Assembly: GCF_900174485.1 (NCBI RefSeq)
Contig: NZ_LT837803.1
Coordinates: 1,875,305 to 1,939,304 of the forward strand
Reading direction: 5' to 3'
DNA length: 64,000 bases
Origin: Sterolibacterium denitrificans
Lineage (GTDB): Bacteria; Pseudomonadota; Gammaproteobacteria; Burkholderiales; Rhodocyclaceae
The position numbers were made by a program, and so were the translations under genes. Of this stretch, positions 33,911 to 41,491 are shown one piece after another. The notes under the pieces are model-generated. The model was not told the DNA's origin and did not search any database. It saw only the letters and a list, made by a program, of their open reading frames with translations. Within the stretch, counting starts at the first letter, position 1, and every line of letters starts with the position of its first letter.

Positions 33911-33938
33911 GAATATTTTCATGTAATGAAATCGGCGA

Positions 33939-34002
33939 GCGCCACAGCCCAGCGACCGCATAAAGCTTGACAGAACGCCACGGCCCGGCGGCCGTGTAAA
34001 AC
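33939..34002. repeat. Imperfect 28-bp direct repeat at the phage end
   Basis: Units at 33939-33966 and 33975-34002 share CGCCAC-GCCC-GCG-CCG-TAAA positions with a 36-base period. All differences I see are transitions. The function is unknown; possibilities are a packaging or origin element of the phage. Confidence 0.6.
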
Positions 34003-34169
34003 GACCTGTGCCAGTTCCGACCGTGCCGCCGATCTGTCCTCACGGCTCGGGTCGCAAGCTCCCACTCGCTGGTATCACAGCCCGAAACCCCGCCACCCTC
34101 CCGGGCTGGCGGCGGTCTGCTCGATGTCACGCGCTGAAACTTGGATATTGTCTGCAGGGACAAGAGGTT

Positions 34170-35195
34170 TCAGACCGAGCCTTGATCAGCTTTCGGTGAT
34201 CGCTGATCGACTGGGTAGATCGCTCGATAGGGCTGGAACGGCGGGCGCGTCAGCCAGGCGCGGCATTCTGCATCCGTCAAGCCAGAATCAGTAGCTTGGT
34301 CGGTGTAGCAAGTGCAGCGATCTTGCATGGCCGCACAGCCGGCGACGTGCGGGACGTTGATCACTTTGCGGACAGGATCGTAGATCGGCGCAGATTCTGG
34401 CCGACCTTTAAATCGTGGTAAAAAATCTTGATACGAGATTTCGGAAATCTGGCCGGATGCGGATCGGGAAGACGAAGGCAGGGCGGCAGCGGTTTCCGCC
34501 GGCGGATGAAAAGCGTTGGCGTCCTCGCCCTTGATCGCAGAGGCGACGCGATCAAAGGCTTTGAAACCAAGGAAGCCAATGACGAGAAGCAAAATCAGGA
34601 AGACATAAAGGACTTTGGGAATCCGGCGTTTTTGCTTGATGTGCAGGGACGCCGATTTGTAGAGTCCAAAGGCTTTTTTGGGGAGCGTGTAACGCTCCTT
34701 GATCGCCACGCGGCGATCAGAGCGGCTTTCCGGATCGGCGACTTCTGGCCACTCCAGCAGCTCACGGCCGGCCCAATGGCCACGCAGGTGAACATGCTTG
34801 CCGACGAGCCGGCGCACGTTGGGATCAAGCAAATTCGGATGCTGTGTGATCAGCCAGAAGTCCAGACCCAAATGCCGATGCTTTTCAAAGGCGGCAACGT
34901 GAGGCGGGACTTTCGAGCTCGTCGCCCTGGGCCGGAAAACCTTTTGAGCCTCATCAATGACGACGAGGGAACCTTCGGGAAAGGTGAATTCGTGCTCAAT
35001 CACAGATTCATCTTCCGGCGAGGGAACAGCACGCGTCCAGTGTTCGACCTGGGGGGCGACCTCGTGAGAAATCTTGAGGTCGGGAATGCCCATCACGATC
35101 ACAGGACGCGGTGCACATTTGATGAGCTCCGAGAGCTCATAAACGGCATAGGCCGTTTTCCCAGCGCCAGGCGTGCCGGTAATCAGGGTCAGCAT
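34170..35195 (-). CDS. zot: Zot-like filamentous phage assembly ATPase (pI)
   Basis: The product is 341 residues. It begins MLTLITGTPGAGKTAYAVYE, with a Walker A at residues 7-15, and has a Walker B in GSLVVIDEAQKVFRP. A single membrane helix (VLYVFLILLLVIGFLGF, about residues 217-235) precedes a periplasmic tail. pI/Zot proteins drive extrusion of phage particles through the inner membrane. The start at 35195 is one base after the DUF2523 stop. It is the last structural gene of the operon. Toxin activity of Zot from CTXphi should not be assumed here. Confidence 0.92.
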   Translation of the reverse strand: MLTLITGTPGAGKTAYAVYELSELIKCAPRPVIVMGIPDLKISHEVAPQVEHWTRAVPSPEDESVIEHEFTFPEGSLVVIDEAQKVFRPRATSSKVPPHVAAFEKHRHLGLDFWLITQHPNLLDPNVRRLVGKHVHLRGHWAGRELLEWPEVADPESRSDRRVAIKERYTLPKKAFGLYKSASLHIKQKRRIPKVLYVFLILLLVIGFLGFKAFDRVASAIKGEDANAFHPPAETAAALPSSSRSASGQISEISYQDFLPRFKGRPESAPIYDPVRKVINVPHVAGCAAMQDRCTCYTDQATDSGLTDAECRAWLTRPPFQPYRAIYPVDQRSPKADQGSV

Positions 35196-35196
35196 G

Positions 35197-35478
35197 TCAG
35201 GAACCTGATCCCATGAATGCCAGTTTCTTGAATGAAAGCAGCGTGACGGCAGCCGTGAAAGCGGCAAGCCAGACGCCGATTGCATCGACGAATCCGGCCA
35301 GCGCCATCAATTGATAAACCGTGGCATTCATCGAGCCTAGAGAACTGCTTACAGCCGTCTCCAATTGATCCTTCACGAAGTCCCAACCGGTATATGTCAC
35401 GACGCCGAAACCGAGTGCCATAGCGCCCTTGAGAACCCATCCGCTGATGCCATAGGTCAGCCACTCAGCCCAGTTCAT
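35197..35478 (-). CDS. DUF2523 inovirus minor coat protein (pVI-like)
   Basis: The product is 93 residues with two to three hydrophobic segments (ALGFGVVTYTGWDFV, YQLMALAGFVDAIGVWLAAFTAAVTLL). DUF2523 proteins sit between the adsorption protein and Zot in many inoviruses and take the place of Ff pVI, a particle-end protein. Start and stop overlap or abut both neighbours (ATGA with the TspB-like gene, one base from zot), which supports a real, coupled gene. Confidence 0.85.
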   Translation of the reverse strand: MNWAEWLTYGISGWVLKGAMALGFGVVTYTGWDFVKDQLETAVSSSLGSMNATVYQLMALAGFVDAIGVWLAAFTAAVTLLSFKKLAFMGSGS

Positions 35479-36803
35479 GATGAAGACCTTCCAATGTTGA
35501 ACAGAAAGAGCAGGGCACCGATCCAGGCAGACGCAAGAACGATCGGGCGGATTCCATCCGCAAAGGCACAGGCACCGTCAAAAGCCAGCTGGAAGGGCTT
35601 ACCGAGGATGCTGAACTGCAGGGGAGCAGGGCAAGCACCGGCGGCCGTCATTTCCGGCGCAATCGAAACGGCCCGATCCTCTTCCGGCAGCGCGGTAGGC
35701 TGTTCGGGCGCGCCCAACGCCGCGCAGGCAGATGCGTCGGGGAAATCTTCACAGAACGTGGATTTTTCGGGAGCAGCAGGGGCAGTGGCTTCAGCAGAGC
35801 CAGACGAAACTGCAGTGGATTCGGTCACCACGCCATTCGGCGCGGTGATCGTGGTTTTCAGGCGCTGCTGGACAGTTATCGTGTCACCCACATAACCCAA
35901 ATCGTAATCGGTTTGCGTTTCTGTGACCGTCGTTCCTTCCGGGCCTATGGCTGTCGTTACTGTGTTTTCGCCGGGTACGGAAACCGGTCCGCTTACAGTT
36001 ACCGGCCCGAGCTCAGGCCAGAAATTAGGGTTATGCTCAATGGCTTTTTCGAGGAAATCACCGCCGCGATTTTCATCAATCAGATGCTGGGCGATAAGGG
36101 TTTCGATTTCATCATCCGTGGCAGGGCGTTTGGTTTCAAGAGTGCCCCAAACGCATGTATACACAGACGGGTTAAAGTAATAGCCCGGGTTACAGTAAAA
36201 AAGATCATAAGAGTAGAAAGTGATACCAGAAGTAACAGAACTGCGCTGGCGCTTGGCAATGACTGTATTTGCAGTCGTCGCCAAATAAGTAGTAGCGCAA
36301 GTAACCGTAGCGGCATAATTTTGATCCCAGCCGCATTGTTGCATACGCACACTAGATGGAAGACCACTACCCAAGAGATCTTGATAAAGAGGCAAATTGC
36401 CCAAAGTCTTAGGCTCATCGATCAAAATCTGATCGTCATCACCCTGAAAAAGACCTTCCAGCAAATCGAGCCCAAGCATGGCGAGAGCCCCCCAGCCTGA
36501 AAGACGCAAGAGATTCCGACCCAGTTTGGAAAGGGCAGAAGGGGATGCATTTCGAGCAATCGAAACGGGAAAAGACGAATTCCCGATGCTGGCCAGGCTT
36601 TGATTCGCAGCGAACGCAGAGCCGGGAACAGCGCCGTTTCCGATGAGAACCTTGCCAACTGGTGCAAACTGAGGAGCCGCCGAGAGAGGCGCGCGAACCT
36701 TTATGTTCTCGGGGAGCGCTTGGGGAACCAAGGCCAGCGCAGAAGCGTACGAAGCTGCCGGAAATGCAAGCAACAAGGTCAGGATTGTCAATACTGATTT
36801 CAT
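35475..36803 (-). CDS. TspB-like phage adsorption protein (pIII position)
   Basis: The product is 442 residues. A signal peptide (LTILTLLLAFPAASYASA) starts at the ATG at 36803. The ectodomain contains scattered Cys (CGWDQNYAATVTCATT, CNPGYYFNPSVYTCVW), a Thr/Val-rich middle with 'GPVTVSGPVSVPGENTV' and a Pro/Ala/Glu spacer. Near the C-terminus are CPAPLQFSILGKPFQLAFDGACAF-type residues and a final membrane helix (VLASAWIGALLFLFNIG). This resembles TspB proteins of Neisseria filamentous phages. By position it replaces Ff pIII, which binds the host receptor, probably a pilus. Confidence 0.85.
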   Translation of the reverse strand: MKSVLTILTLLLAFPAASYASALALVPQALPENIKVRAPLSAAPQFAPVGKVLIGNGAVPGSAFAANQSLASIGNSSFPVSIARNASPSALSKLGRNLLRLSGWGALAMLGLDLLEGLFQGDDDQILIDEPKTLGNLPLYQDLLGSGLPSSVRMQQCGWDQNYAATVTCATTYLATTANTVIAKRQRSSVTSGITFYSYDLFYCNPGYYFNPSVYTCVWGTLETKRPATDDEIETLIAQHLIDENRGGDFLEKAIEHNPNFWPELGPVTVSGPVSVPGENTVTTAIGPEGTTVTETQTDYDLGYVGDTITVQQRLKTTITAPNGVVTESTAVSSGSAEATAPAAPEKSTFCEDFPDASACAALGAPEQPTALPEEDRAVSIAPEMTAAGACPAPLQFSILGKPFQLAFDGACAFADGIRPIVLASAWIGALLFLFNIGRSSS

Positions 36804-36874
36804 CGAAACGAAATCCAGGCAGCGCCGACGATGGCAATAAACCCGGCGACGAAATACGGATCGAGCATCAACAT
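36800..36874 (-). CDS. 24-residue phage membrane protein (pVII/pIX-like candidate)
   Basis: This tiny frame starts at the ATG at 36874, directly after the TAA of the upstream gene (36875-36877), and ends in a TGA overlapping the ATG of the TspB-like gene (ATGA, 36800-36803). The product, beginning MLMLDPYFVAGFIAIVGAA, is one short hydrophobic helix ending in a basic Phe-Arg. Size and position fit the tiny particle-tip proteins pVII/pIX of inoviruses. Perfect end-to-end packing with both neighbours supports translation. Confidence 0.7.
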   Translation of the reverse strand: MLMLDPYFVAGFIAIVGAAWISFR

Positions 36875-37219
36875 TTACCACCCCCAACCAAGAGAACGAC
36901 GGAGAATATGAAAGCCCCAAGCGACGGCCCAAACACCGACTACCAGCCACGCCAGCGCGATACCGTCAAGAGCAGAATCAGCCGGATCACACGCCGCAAA
37001 AGAAACCGACGGGACAGAATGCGTACTCTTGAGCGTGTCGCCTTCATACTTAGAAATCTTCCAACCACTGCTGTAACGGACGGCGTGAATAATCGGCGGC
37101 GGATTGGGTTGCAGAATCGTCGATGAACCCGGTACGACGACCGGGGACACCGACGACCAAAGCGCCGACGCTGCAGCTTCGGCTGATGCGTAGCAATGGC
37201 CGGAGTGCAGCGCGCCCAT
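36875..37219 (-). CDS. Inovirus hypothetical protein with C-terminal membrane helix
   Basis: The product is 114 residues and has no family I recognise. It has a Ser/Ala-rich N-terminal half, a central 'IHAVRYSSGWKISKYEGDT' segment with two downstream Ser-rich turns and a Cys, and a C-terminal helix (GIALAWLVVGVWAVAWGFHIL). Its ATG shares a base with the stop of the major coat gene (TAATG at 37217-37221), and its TAA abuts the 24-residue gene. The position between major coat and adsorption protein suggests a minor virion or assembly protein. Confidence 0.75.
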   Translation of the reverse strand: MGALHSGHCYASAEAAASALWSSVSPVVVPGSSTILQPNPPPIIHAVRYSSGWKISKYEGDTLKSTHSVPSVSFAACDPADSALDGIALAWLVVGVWAVAWGFHILRRSLGWGW

Positions 37220-37413
37220 TAATTCAGGGCTTTGCGCATGAGGGCGAAAGCGAAGATCGCGACGATCGCAGCGATCACCAGACCGGCAACCGTAGCGCCA
37301 TCGGTACTGGCAGCGGTCAGCGCATTGGTCACACTTTCCGGCACAGCGGCTTGAGCAGAAACAGCCAGACCGGAGAGGGTCAGACCACCAGCGGTTTTTT
37401 GGATCAGCTTCAT
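37219..37413 (-). CDS. Major coat protein (pVIII-like)
   Basis: The product is a 64-residue precursor. A signal peptide ends at AQA (residue about 22), leaving a mature protein of 42 residues: an acidic/polar start (AVPESVTNALTAAS), a central hydrophobic helix (VAGLVIAAIVAIFAFAL) and a basic C-terminus (MRKALN). This is the standard design of filamentous phage coat subunits, which wait in the inner membrane before assembly around ssDNA. The start overlaps the stop of the upstream 65-residue gene (ATGA). Confidence 0.92.
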   Translation of the reverse strand: MKLIQKTAGGLTLSGLAVSAQAAVPESVTNALTAASTDGATVAGLVIAAIVAIFAFALMRKALN

Positions 37414-37607
37414 TTTTTGAACTCCTTACAATTTGCCGGGAATACCCCCGGCGGGGTTTTGGACGAAACGTCCAAATTCAGGGCTTCGCGCATGGCGCGG
37501 AGGTAGGGGTAGCGGTTTTCAAGGTATGCCTGATAGGCCAGATCGGGGAACAGATCGGCCTGGCGGGCGAGGAAGTAGGTTTTGAAAGCTGGACGGCCGT
37601 GGCTCAT
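37410..37607 (-). CDS. Small inovirus protein of unknown function
   Basis: The product is 65 residues, basic and aromatic-rich (KTYFLARQADLFPDLAYQAYLENRYPYL), with no membrane segment and no recognised family. It lies between the replication initiator and the major coat gene and overlaps the latter by four bases. A GGGGGG purine run precedes the ATG at 37607. A role in replication control or coat gene translation is possible but unsupported. Confidence 0.65.
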   Translation of the reverse strand: MSHGRPAFKTYFLARQADLFPDLAYQAYLENRYPYLRAMREALNLDVSSKTPPGVFPANCKEFKK

Positions 37608-37621
37608 ACGGATTCCCCCCT

Positions 37622-38572
37622 TTAAGCGACTTGCCGCAATGCATCGACCTGAACCAGATCAATCGACCGGACGCGCTTACTCAAGCTCAAGACGTTGCAC
37701 GGCACGCTGATATCGATGCCGTAATCCTTGAGCCGGGAACGGACACGGAAAAATGTTGATCGTGACATCTGAGGCAGTTGCCCATCGCGCCATAAAATCG
37801 CGTAGGTGCGCAGCCGGAACGGAATTTCGCTCCAGTCTTCCACACCAACCTGTTCGCGCTGAATTTCATTCAAAAACCGTCCATAGATCACTTGCGCCAT
37901 GTCTTCACCCTCACTTTTCTGGTTCCACACATTCAGATAATTCAAACCCTCACGCTTGAGGTATTCACTTCCCAACTGGATTTCAAAGCGGGCCAGCGTT
38001 GCGCCGTCATACGGGCCGCGCTTGCCGTCCTGCTCCGCTTGCTTGTCATACACCTTGGCTTTCCACCAATTCGCACGGCGAGACTCATAGCCCCACGTCG
38101 GGCCGTACTTACCCAGGCGCGGCTGACGCCGGAAAATCGGGCGTTGCAGCAAGATCGTGCTCCATGCCTTGTAATCGCTAACCTTGAAGTTGCCGGCCAA
38201 ATCAACCCGGGAAATAGTCGTTCCGGACTCGGCTACAGTGCCTTGAGAGAGCACCGAGCCAAACATGCGTACATCGAAGCCCAGATCGCGCAGGATGCCG
38301 CCGAAGCGTTCGACGCACTGGACAACGCCGATGCCCTTGACGTTGTCGGTTTGCTGGAACCGGCCCACGTTACCGGAGAACTGGAGCTTTTCACCGTCGC
38401 AGCGGATGCGTAACGACGTATCCGACGACGGGCAGCGGATTTGCTCCCAGTCGCGGCGCTCCCATTCGATGCAGCCGTCCCGGTCGATTTTCATGATGCG
38501 TCCGCCTTCGGTCGAACGCACCGGAATCCGGTATCGATGAACGCCAGTCAGCCAGTCACAGATTGGGGACAT
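37622..38572 (-). CDS. Filamentous phage replication initiator (pII-like, Rep_trans type)
   Basis: The product is 316 residues. The sequence resembles the replication initiation factor family used by Neisseria-type inoviruses and by rolling-circle plasmids. It has 'SRVDLAGNF', 'YGPTWGYESRRANWWKAKVYDKQAEQ' with a candidate nicking Tyr, and 'LARFEIQLGSEYLK' blocks. It should nick the plus origin and stay attached to the 5' end. The ATG at 38572 gives MSPICDWLTG. Inverted repeats immediately upstream (38604-38651) may be its origin or operator. Confidence 0.85.
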   Translation of the reverse strand: MSPICDWLTGVHRYRIPVRSTEGGRIMKIDRDGCIEWERRDWEQIRCPSSDTSLRIRCDGEKLQFSGNVGRFQQTDNVKGIGVVQCVERFGGILRDLGFDVRMFGSVLSQGTVAESGTTISRVDLAGNFKVSDYKAWSTILLQRPIFRRQPRLGKYGPTWGYESRRANWWKAKVYDKQAEQDGKRGPYDGATLARFEIQLGSEYLKREGLNYLNVWNQKSEGEDMAQVIYGRFLNEIQREQVGVEDWSEIPFRLRTYAILWRDGQLPQMSRSTFFRVRSRLKDYGIDISVPCNVLSLSKRVRSIDLVQVDALRQVA

Positions 38573-38603
38573 ATAGATTCATTTCCGGTCAAAATGGTCT
38601 AAA

Positions 38604-38651
38604 AAGTCTCAGTTGTGGGACTTAGTTGCAGTGGTACTAGTAACTGCAACT
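38604..38651. repeat. Phage inverted repeats upstream of the replication gene
   Basis: AAGTC (38604-38608) can pair with GACTT (38618-38622). AGTTGCAGT (38624-38632) pairs perfectly with ACTGCAACT (38643-38651) around a 10-base loop. Tandem hairpins in a phage intergenic region next to rep are candidates for the replication origin or a repressor site. Confidence 0.6.
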
Positions 38652-38653
38652 GT

Positions 38654-38693
38654 TTTTTTTCGTCCGCCGCGACATCGCGGCAGACGAAAAAAA
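38654..38693. terminator. Bidirectional terminator between the ssDNA-binding and replication genes
   Basis: A long near-perfect stem has a T tract followed by CGTC and GCCGCGA on the left and the complement, ending in an A tract, on the right, around a CAT loop at 38672-38674. It ends transcripts of the ssDNA-binding protein gene, whose stop is at 38694. Confidence 0.85.
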
Positions 38694-39017
38694 TCATGCT
38701 GCGGCCTTGCCGGCCACCCCCGCCGAAACCACCTGGGCAGAAAAACCCGTCACCACCGAGCGCAGACCCTTCCGACCAGGAACGTTATCGACCTGTAGAT
38801 CGAGCTCGGCCGGGAAGCGCACGTCGCGGAATTTGGCGACGGCATCCGTCGCCAGATCGAGATCGGCAACCTCGAAACCGTAGCCTTCAAGACTGAACTT
38901 CTCAGAAGTAGCCGGCTCTACCGGCCTCAAAACAGAAATCTGAGCAAAATCAAAAGGCTTTCCGCTTTCCTTACCCACACCTGACAGACGCTTTACACCA
39001 ATCACTTTTACTTTCAT
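38694..39017 (-). CDS. Inovirus ssDNA-binding protein (pV-like)
   Basis: The product is 107 residues. It starts MKVKVIGVKRLSGVGKESGK, with 'FDFAQISVLRPVEP' and 'RFPAELDLQVDNVPGRKG' strands of an OB-type fold, as in gene V-like proteins of Ralstonia and Neisseria filamentous phages. It coats new ssDNA before packaging and can repress translation. It is the first gene of the minus-strand phage unit, 125 bases from the divergent HTH regulator, and is separated from rep by a terminator. Confidence 0.8.
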   Translation of the reverse strand: MKVKVIGVKRLSGVGKESGKPFDFAQISVLRPVEPATSEKFSLEGYGFEVADLDLATDAVAKFRDVRFPAELDLQVDNVPGRKGLRSVVTGFSAQVVSAGVAGKAAA

Positions 39018-39142
39018 GACGTGCTCCTTGTTTGAGATAGTCACAAACATGTGACGTCCGGAATATAGTCACATGTCTGTGACGTTGTCAAGTCAACAAA
39101 ATAGGACTACCCTGCAAACCTCAAACCGCGAGGAATGCCGCC

Positions 39143-39550
39143 ATGAAAACCACGGACTATCTGGATGCCGCCAAGGAAAGACTGGGGATTACATCGGATT
39201 ACGCGTTGGCGCAGCGGCTGGACTTCAAAAAGCAGGAAGTCAGCAGATGGAGAAAAGGCGACGTGATCATGTCGCCTTACGCGTGTATAAAGATCGCCAT
39301 CACGCTGAACCTCGACCCGGCGCAGGTGCTGGCCGAGGTGCACGAGGAAACGGAGAAGAACCCGAAGAAAAGGGCGTTCTGGTCGGGTTTTCTGTCGCGT
39401 GCAGTGCTAGTGCTGCTCATGGCCTGCACGCTGGGGTTGAGTTCTTTCGTTATGCCCGAGAACGCACAGGCCGCGAGTGGTGGGACCGCAAATAGCGGTT
39501 ACGGTCTATTGCGCATAATATGGATTATGTTAATAAAAATACTGAAGTGA
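39143..39550 (+). CDS. Phage HTH regulator with membrane segment, spanning the right att/dif site
   Basis: The product is 135 residues. The N-terminal helix-turn-helix (AKERLGITSDYALAQRLDFKKQEVSRWRKG-type, residues about 9-42) is a Cro/CI-like regulator common at inovirus ends. A basic linker is followed by a hydrophobic segment (AVLVLLMACTLGLSSFVM) and a C-terminal tail. It is divergent from the ssDNA-binding gene, so it probably controls the phage operon. The gene crosses the prophage junction: the final residues (WIMLIKILK) are encoded by chromosomal dif and the flank, and would differ in the circular phage. Confidence 0.85.
   Translation: MKTTDYLDAAKERLGITSDYALAQRLDFKKQEVSRWRKGDVIMSPYACIKIAITLNLDPAQVLAEVHEETEKNPKKRAFWSGFLSRAVLVLLMACTLGLSSFVMPENAQAASGGTANSGYGLLRIIWIMLIKILK
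39508..39535 (+). other. dif: Chromosomal dif site (right prophage junction, attR)
   Basis: The XerC arm ATTGCGCATAA (39508-39518), 6-base centre TATGGA (39519-39524) and XerD arm TTATGTTAATA (39525-39535) match the E. coli dif plan (GCGCATAA, 6-base centre, TTATGTTAA) almost base for base in the arms. The 6-base spacing is canonical, so this copy should remain functional for chromosome-dimer resolution after phage integration. It marks the replication terminus. Confidence 0.92.
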
Positions 39551-39671
39551 AGGAACTTGGGAATATTGAATCCAATCGGAGCCTGTCTGAGCCTGAATGC
39601 GCGTCGTATACCGTGTCGTGAGCCCGCCGTGCTGTGACTGTGAATCAGGCAGCGCGCATAACTGCGGGCAT

Positions 39672-41270
39672 TCAGATCCGGTAGCGCTTGACGGCGTCGT
39701 TCAGGCGGATGGCCAGTTGTTCGAGTTCCTGCGTACTTTGCGTAGTGTCGGCAACGGTCCGGCGCGCTTCTTCGGAAATGTTGGCGATACGCTGGAACTG
39801 ATCGGCAATGTGCGCCGAAGCCGAACTTTGCTGACGAATGGAAGTGGCAATTTCGGAAACCGTCAGCAGAACCTTGTCCGAGCCTTGCCGTATGCTGTCG
39901 AGCGCATCGTTTGCCGTGCTGGCGTTGTTGACGCCCTCGCCGACCCGCTCGACGACGATCTGCATGGTCGTGACGGCGTTGGTGGCGCTTTCCTGTATGG
40001 ACTGGATCAGGCTGGCGATTTCACGGGTAGACGACGAGGTGCGCTCGGCCAGTTTGCGGACTTCATCGGCCACGACCGCAAACCCCCGGCCGTGCTCGCC
40101 GGCGCGTGCCGCTTCGATGGCCGCATTGAGCGCAAGCAGATTGGTCTGCTCGGCCACGTCGCGGATGACATTGAGCACCGTGGAAATGCTGGCGATCTGG
40201 TTGCGCAGATCGCTGATGCTGACGGCCGCCGAGTCCACGGTATCGGCGATGGAGCGGATTTGTTCGATGGTGCTGCAAATCACTTCTCCGCCGGCCGTCG
40301 CCTGATGGCCTGACTCCCGCGACAGCTTTTCCGCCTGCTCGGTTTGTGTCGCAATATGGTCGATGCTCACCGTAACCTGCTGAACGGTGGCGGATACGGA
40401 AGAAGAGGAATCGCTGGTCTGCTCGGAAATGTTGCGTATTTCCTGCGTGGAATTGTTGAGGCGGCTGGTAGCCGAACTCAAGGTATCCATTGACTGGGCG
40501 ATCTCGCGCAGGCTGGCCTGCACGGTGTCCAGCAGACTGTTGAAGGCCGTTGCCGTGGCGCCGACTTCATCCCTGGACTTCACGGTGAGGCGCTGGCGAA
40601 AATCGAGGTTGCTGGCCACGTTTCTCATCGTAGCCGTCATTTCGGTGAGTGAGCCCGTGACCGAGCGATGCAGCATGAAGCCGAGAATGGCAACGATGAT
40701 GGAGGTTACGAGGGTGACGACGACATAGATCGAAAAGGAGCGCGTGTTGGCGGTGGTCACCTGTTTCTGCAGCGTATGCTGGTTATCCAGCAGCTTTTTC
40801 TGTGAGTCGCCCAGAAATGCGGAGAGCGCCTGCTCGGCTGGAATTACCTTGGTATACAGCGCCAATTGGGCAAGGTCGCGTTTGTCCGCCACTTCCAGGA
40901 CGGCATCGATCGCTTGGCTGTAGCCGTCAACGATGGGATCGAGCGCCTGGGCCGAATCCTTCGCTCCCGGCACCTGGGCGTAGTCCTGGGTCGCCTGCTT
41001 CAATGCTGCACGGGTTTCGGCAACCTTTTGCGCGAATGCCTTGCGCAGATCGTCATCCTCTTCCATCAGCAAGGCCAGCAACAGGGCGCGCGCCTCCTTG
41101 AACTGGTCGCTGACATTGCTCATGGCAATCAGCGAAGGCACCGAGCGCTCTGTCACATTCTCAAAATGGCTTTGCAGACTTCTGAGCTGGAGCAAACCAT
41201 AAACTCCGGTGCCAATCAGGGCGATCAGGGTGACAACAACGAGGATCGCCAGACGTTTGCCTATCGACAT
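39672..41270 (-). CDS. Methyl-accepting chemotaxis protein
   Basis: The product is 532 residues. It has TM1 ([21 protein letters not shown]), a periplasmic four-helix-bundle sensor domain of about 160 residues, TM2 ([19 protein letters not shown]), a HAMP domain and a cytoplasmic signalling domain. The conserved hairpin tip is present ([19 protein letters not shown], then [18 protein letters not shown]). It should signal through CheW/CheA. It lacks an obvious C-terminal CheR pentapeptide. It is downstream, on the same strand, of a porin and a small phosphate-binding-like protein, which may reflect a shared ligand. Confidence 0.95.
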   Translation of the reverse strand: MSIGKRLAILVVVTLIALIGTGVYGLLQLRSLQSHFENVTERSVPSLIAMSNVSDQFKEARALLLALLMEEDDDLRKAFAQKVAETRAALKQATQDYAQVPGAKDSAQALDPIVDGYSQAIDAVLEVADKRDLAQLALYTKVIPAEQALSAFLGDSQKKLLDNQHTLQKQVTTANTRSFSIYVVVTLVTSIIVAILGFMLHRSVTGSLTEMTATMRNVASNLDFRQRLTVKSRDEVGATATAFNSLLDTVQASLREIAQSMDTLSSATSRLNNSTQEIRNISEQTSDSSSSVSATVQQVTVSIDHIATQTEQAEKLSRESGHQATAGGEVICSTIEQIRSIADTVDSAAVSISDLRNQIASISTVLNVIRDVAEQTNLLALNAAIEAARAGEHGRGFAVVADEVRKLAERTSSSTREIASLIQSIQESATNAVTTMQIVVERVGEGVNNASTANDALDSIRQGSDKVLLTVSEIATSIRQQSSASAHIADQFQRIANISEEARRTVADTTQSTQELEQLAIRLNDAVKRYRI

Positions 41271-41418
41271 GACCGGGCCTCCGAAAAAACAGTCGTCGTG
41301 CTATGTGTCTGCATTATCGAAACGAGAAAATACGTTGATGTTGTTATCGTTATAGCGTCTACAACTTTTTCTGCGCGAGCGCCCTGCAGGAAGCGCTCTG
41401 GCTCCGGCTCCGGAACGC

Positions 41419-41457
41419 ATACCCGGACAAGTCGTGAATCCAGACTTGTCCGGGTAT
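41419..41457 (-). terminator. Strong 15-bp hairpin after the phosphate-binding-like gene
   Basis: ATACCCGGACAAGTC (41419-41433) pairs perfectly with GACTTGTCCGGGTAT (41443-41457) around a 9-base loop, 34 bases after the stop of the minus-strand gene. There is no T run, so it may be a factor-assisted terminator, an mRNA 3' stabiliser or a protein-binding palindrome upstream of the chemoreceptor gene. Confidence 0.55.
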
Positions 41458-41491
41458 CTCGCGTATGCAGAAAAAAGTTTTCAGCAGGTTT

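Larger units (their letters stand above)
33789..34169. other. Intergenic region: mqsR upstream DNA, prophage left junction and phage non-coding end
   Basis: No gene is supported here. Two AGTTGG direct repeats (33805-33810 and 33823-33828) lie just upstream of mqsR and could be operator half-sites, with CATAAT (minus strand, 33832-33837) as a possible -10. The left dif-like junction is at 33882-33910. To its right is phage DNA with an imperfect direct repeat (33939-34002) and a CCGCCA/TGGCGG stem (34090-34095 with 34107-34112) downstream of zot that may end phage transcripts. Confidence 0.6.
33893..39518 (-). mobile_element. Filamentous prophage (inovirus) integrated at dif
   Basis: This is a 5.6-kb element bounded by a 13-base direct repeat that is the left part of dif. 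It encodes a replication initiator, ssDNA-binding protein, small proteins, major coat protein, minor coat proteins, a TspB-like adsorption protein, a DUF2523 protein and a Zot-like assembly ATPase, all on the minus strand. A divergent HTH regulator is at the right end. It has no integrase of its own, consistent with use of host XerCD as described for CTXphi and related phages. Gene content and order resemble the Neisseria/Ralstonia type of inovirus. It looks complete. Confidence 0.93.

Noticed and set aside
33900-34163. 87-codon minus-strand open frame at the phage left end
   Set aside because: It overlaps the att region and direct repeat, has no ribosome site or recognisable motif, and has biased composition.
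39073-39495. 140-codon open frame overlapping the phage regulator in another frame
   Set aside because: The overlapping frame at 39143 has a clear helix-turn-helix and a suitable position divergent from the phage operon.
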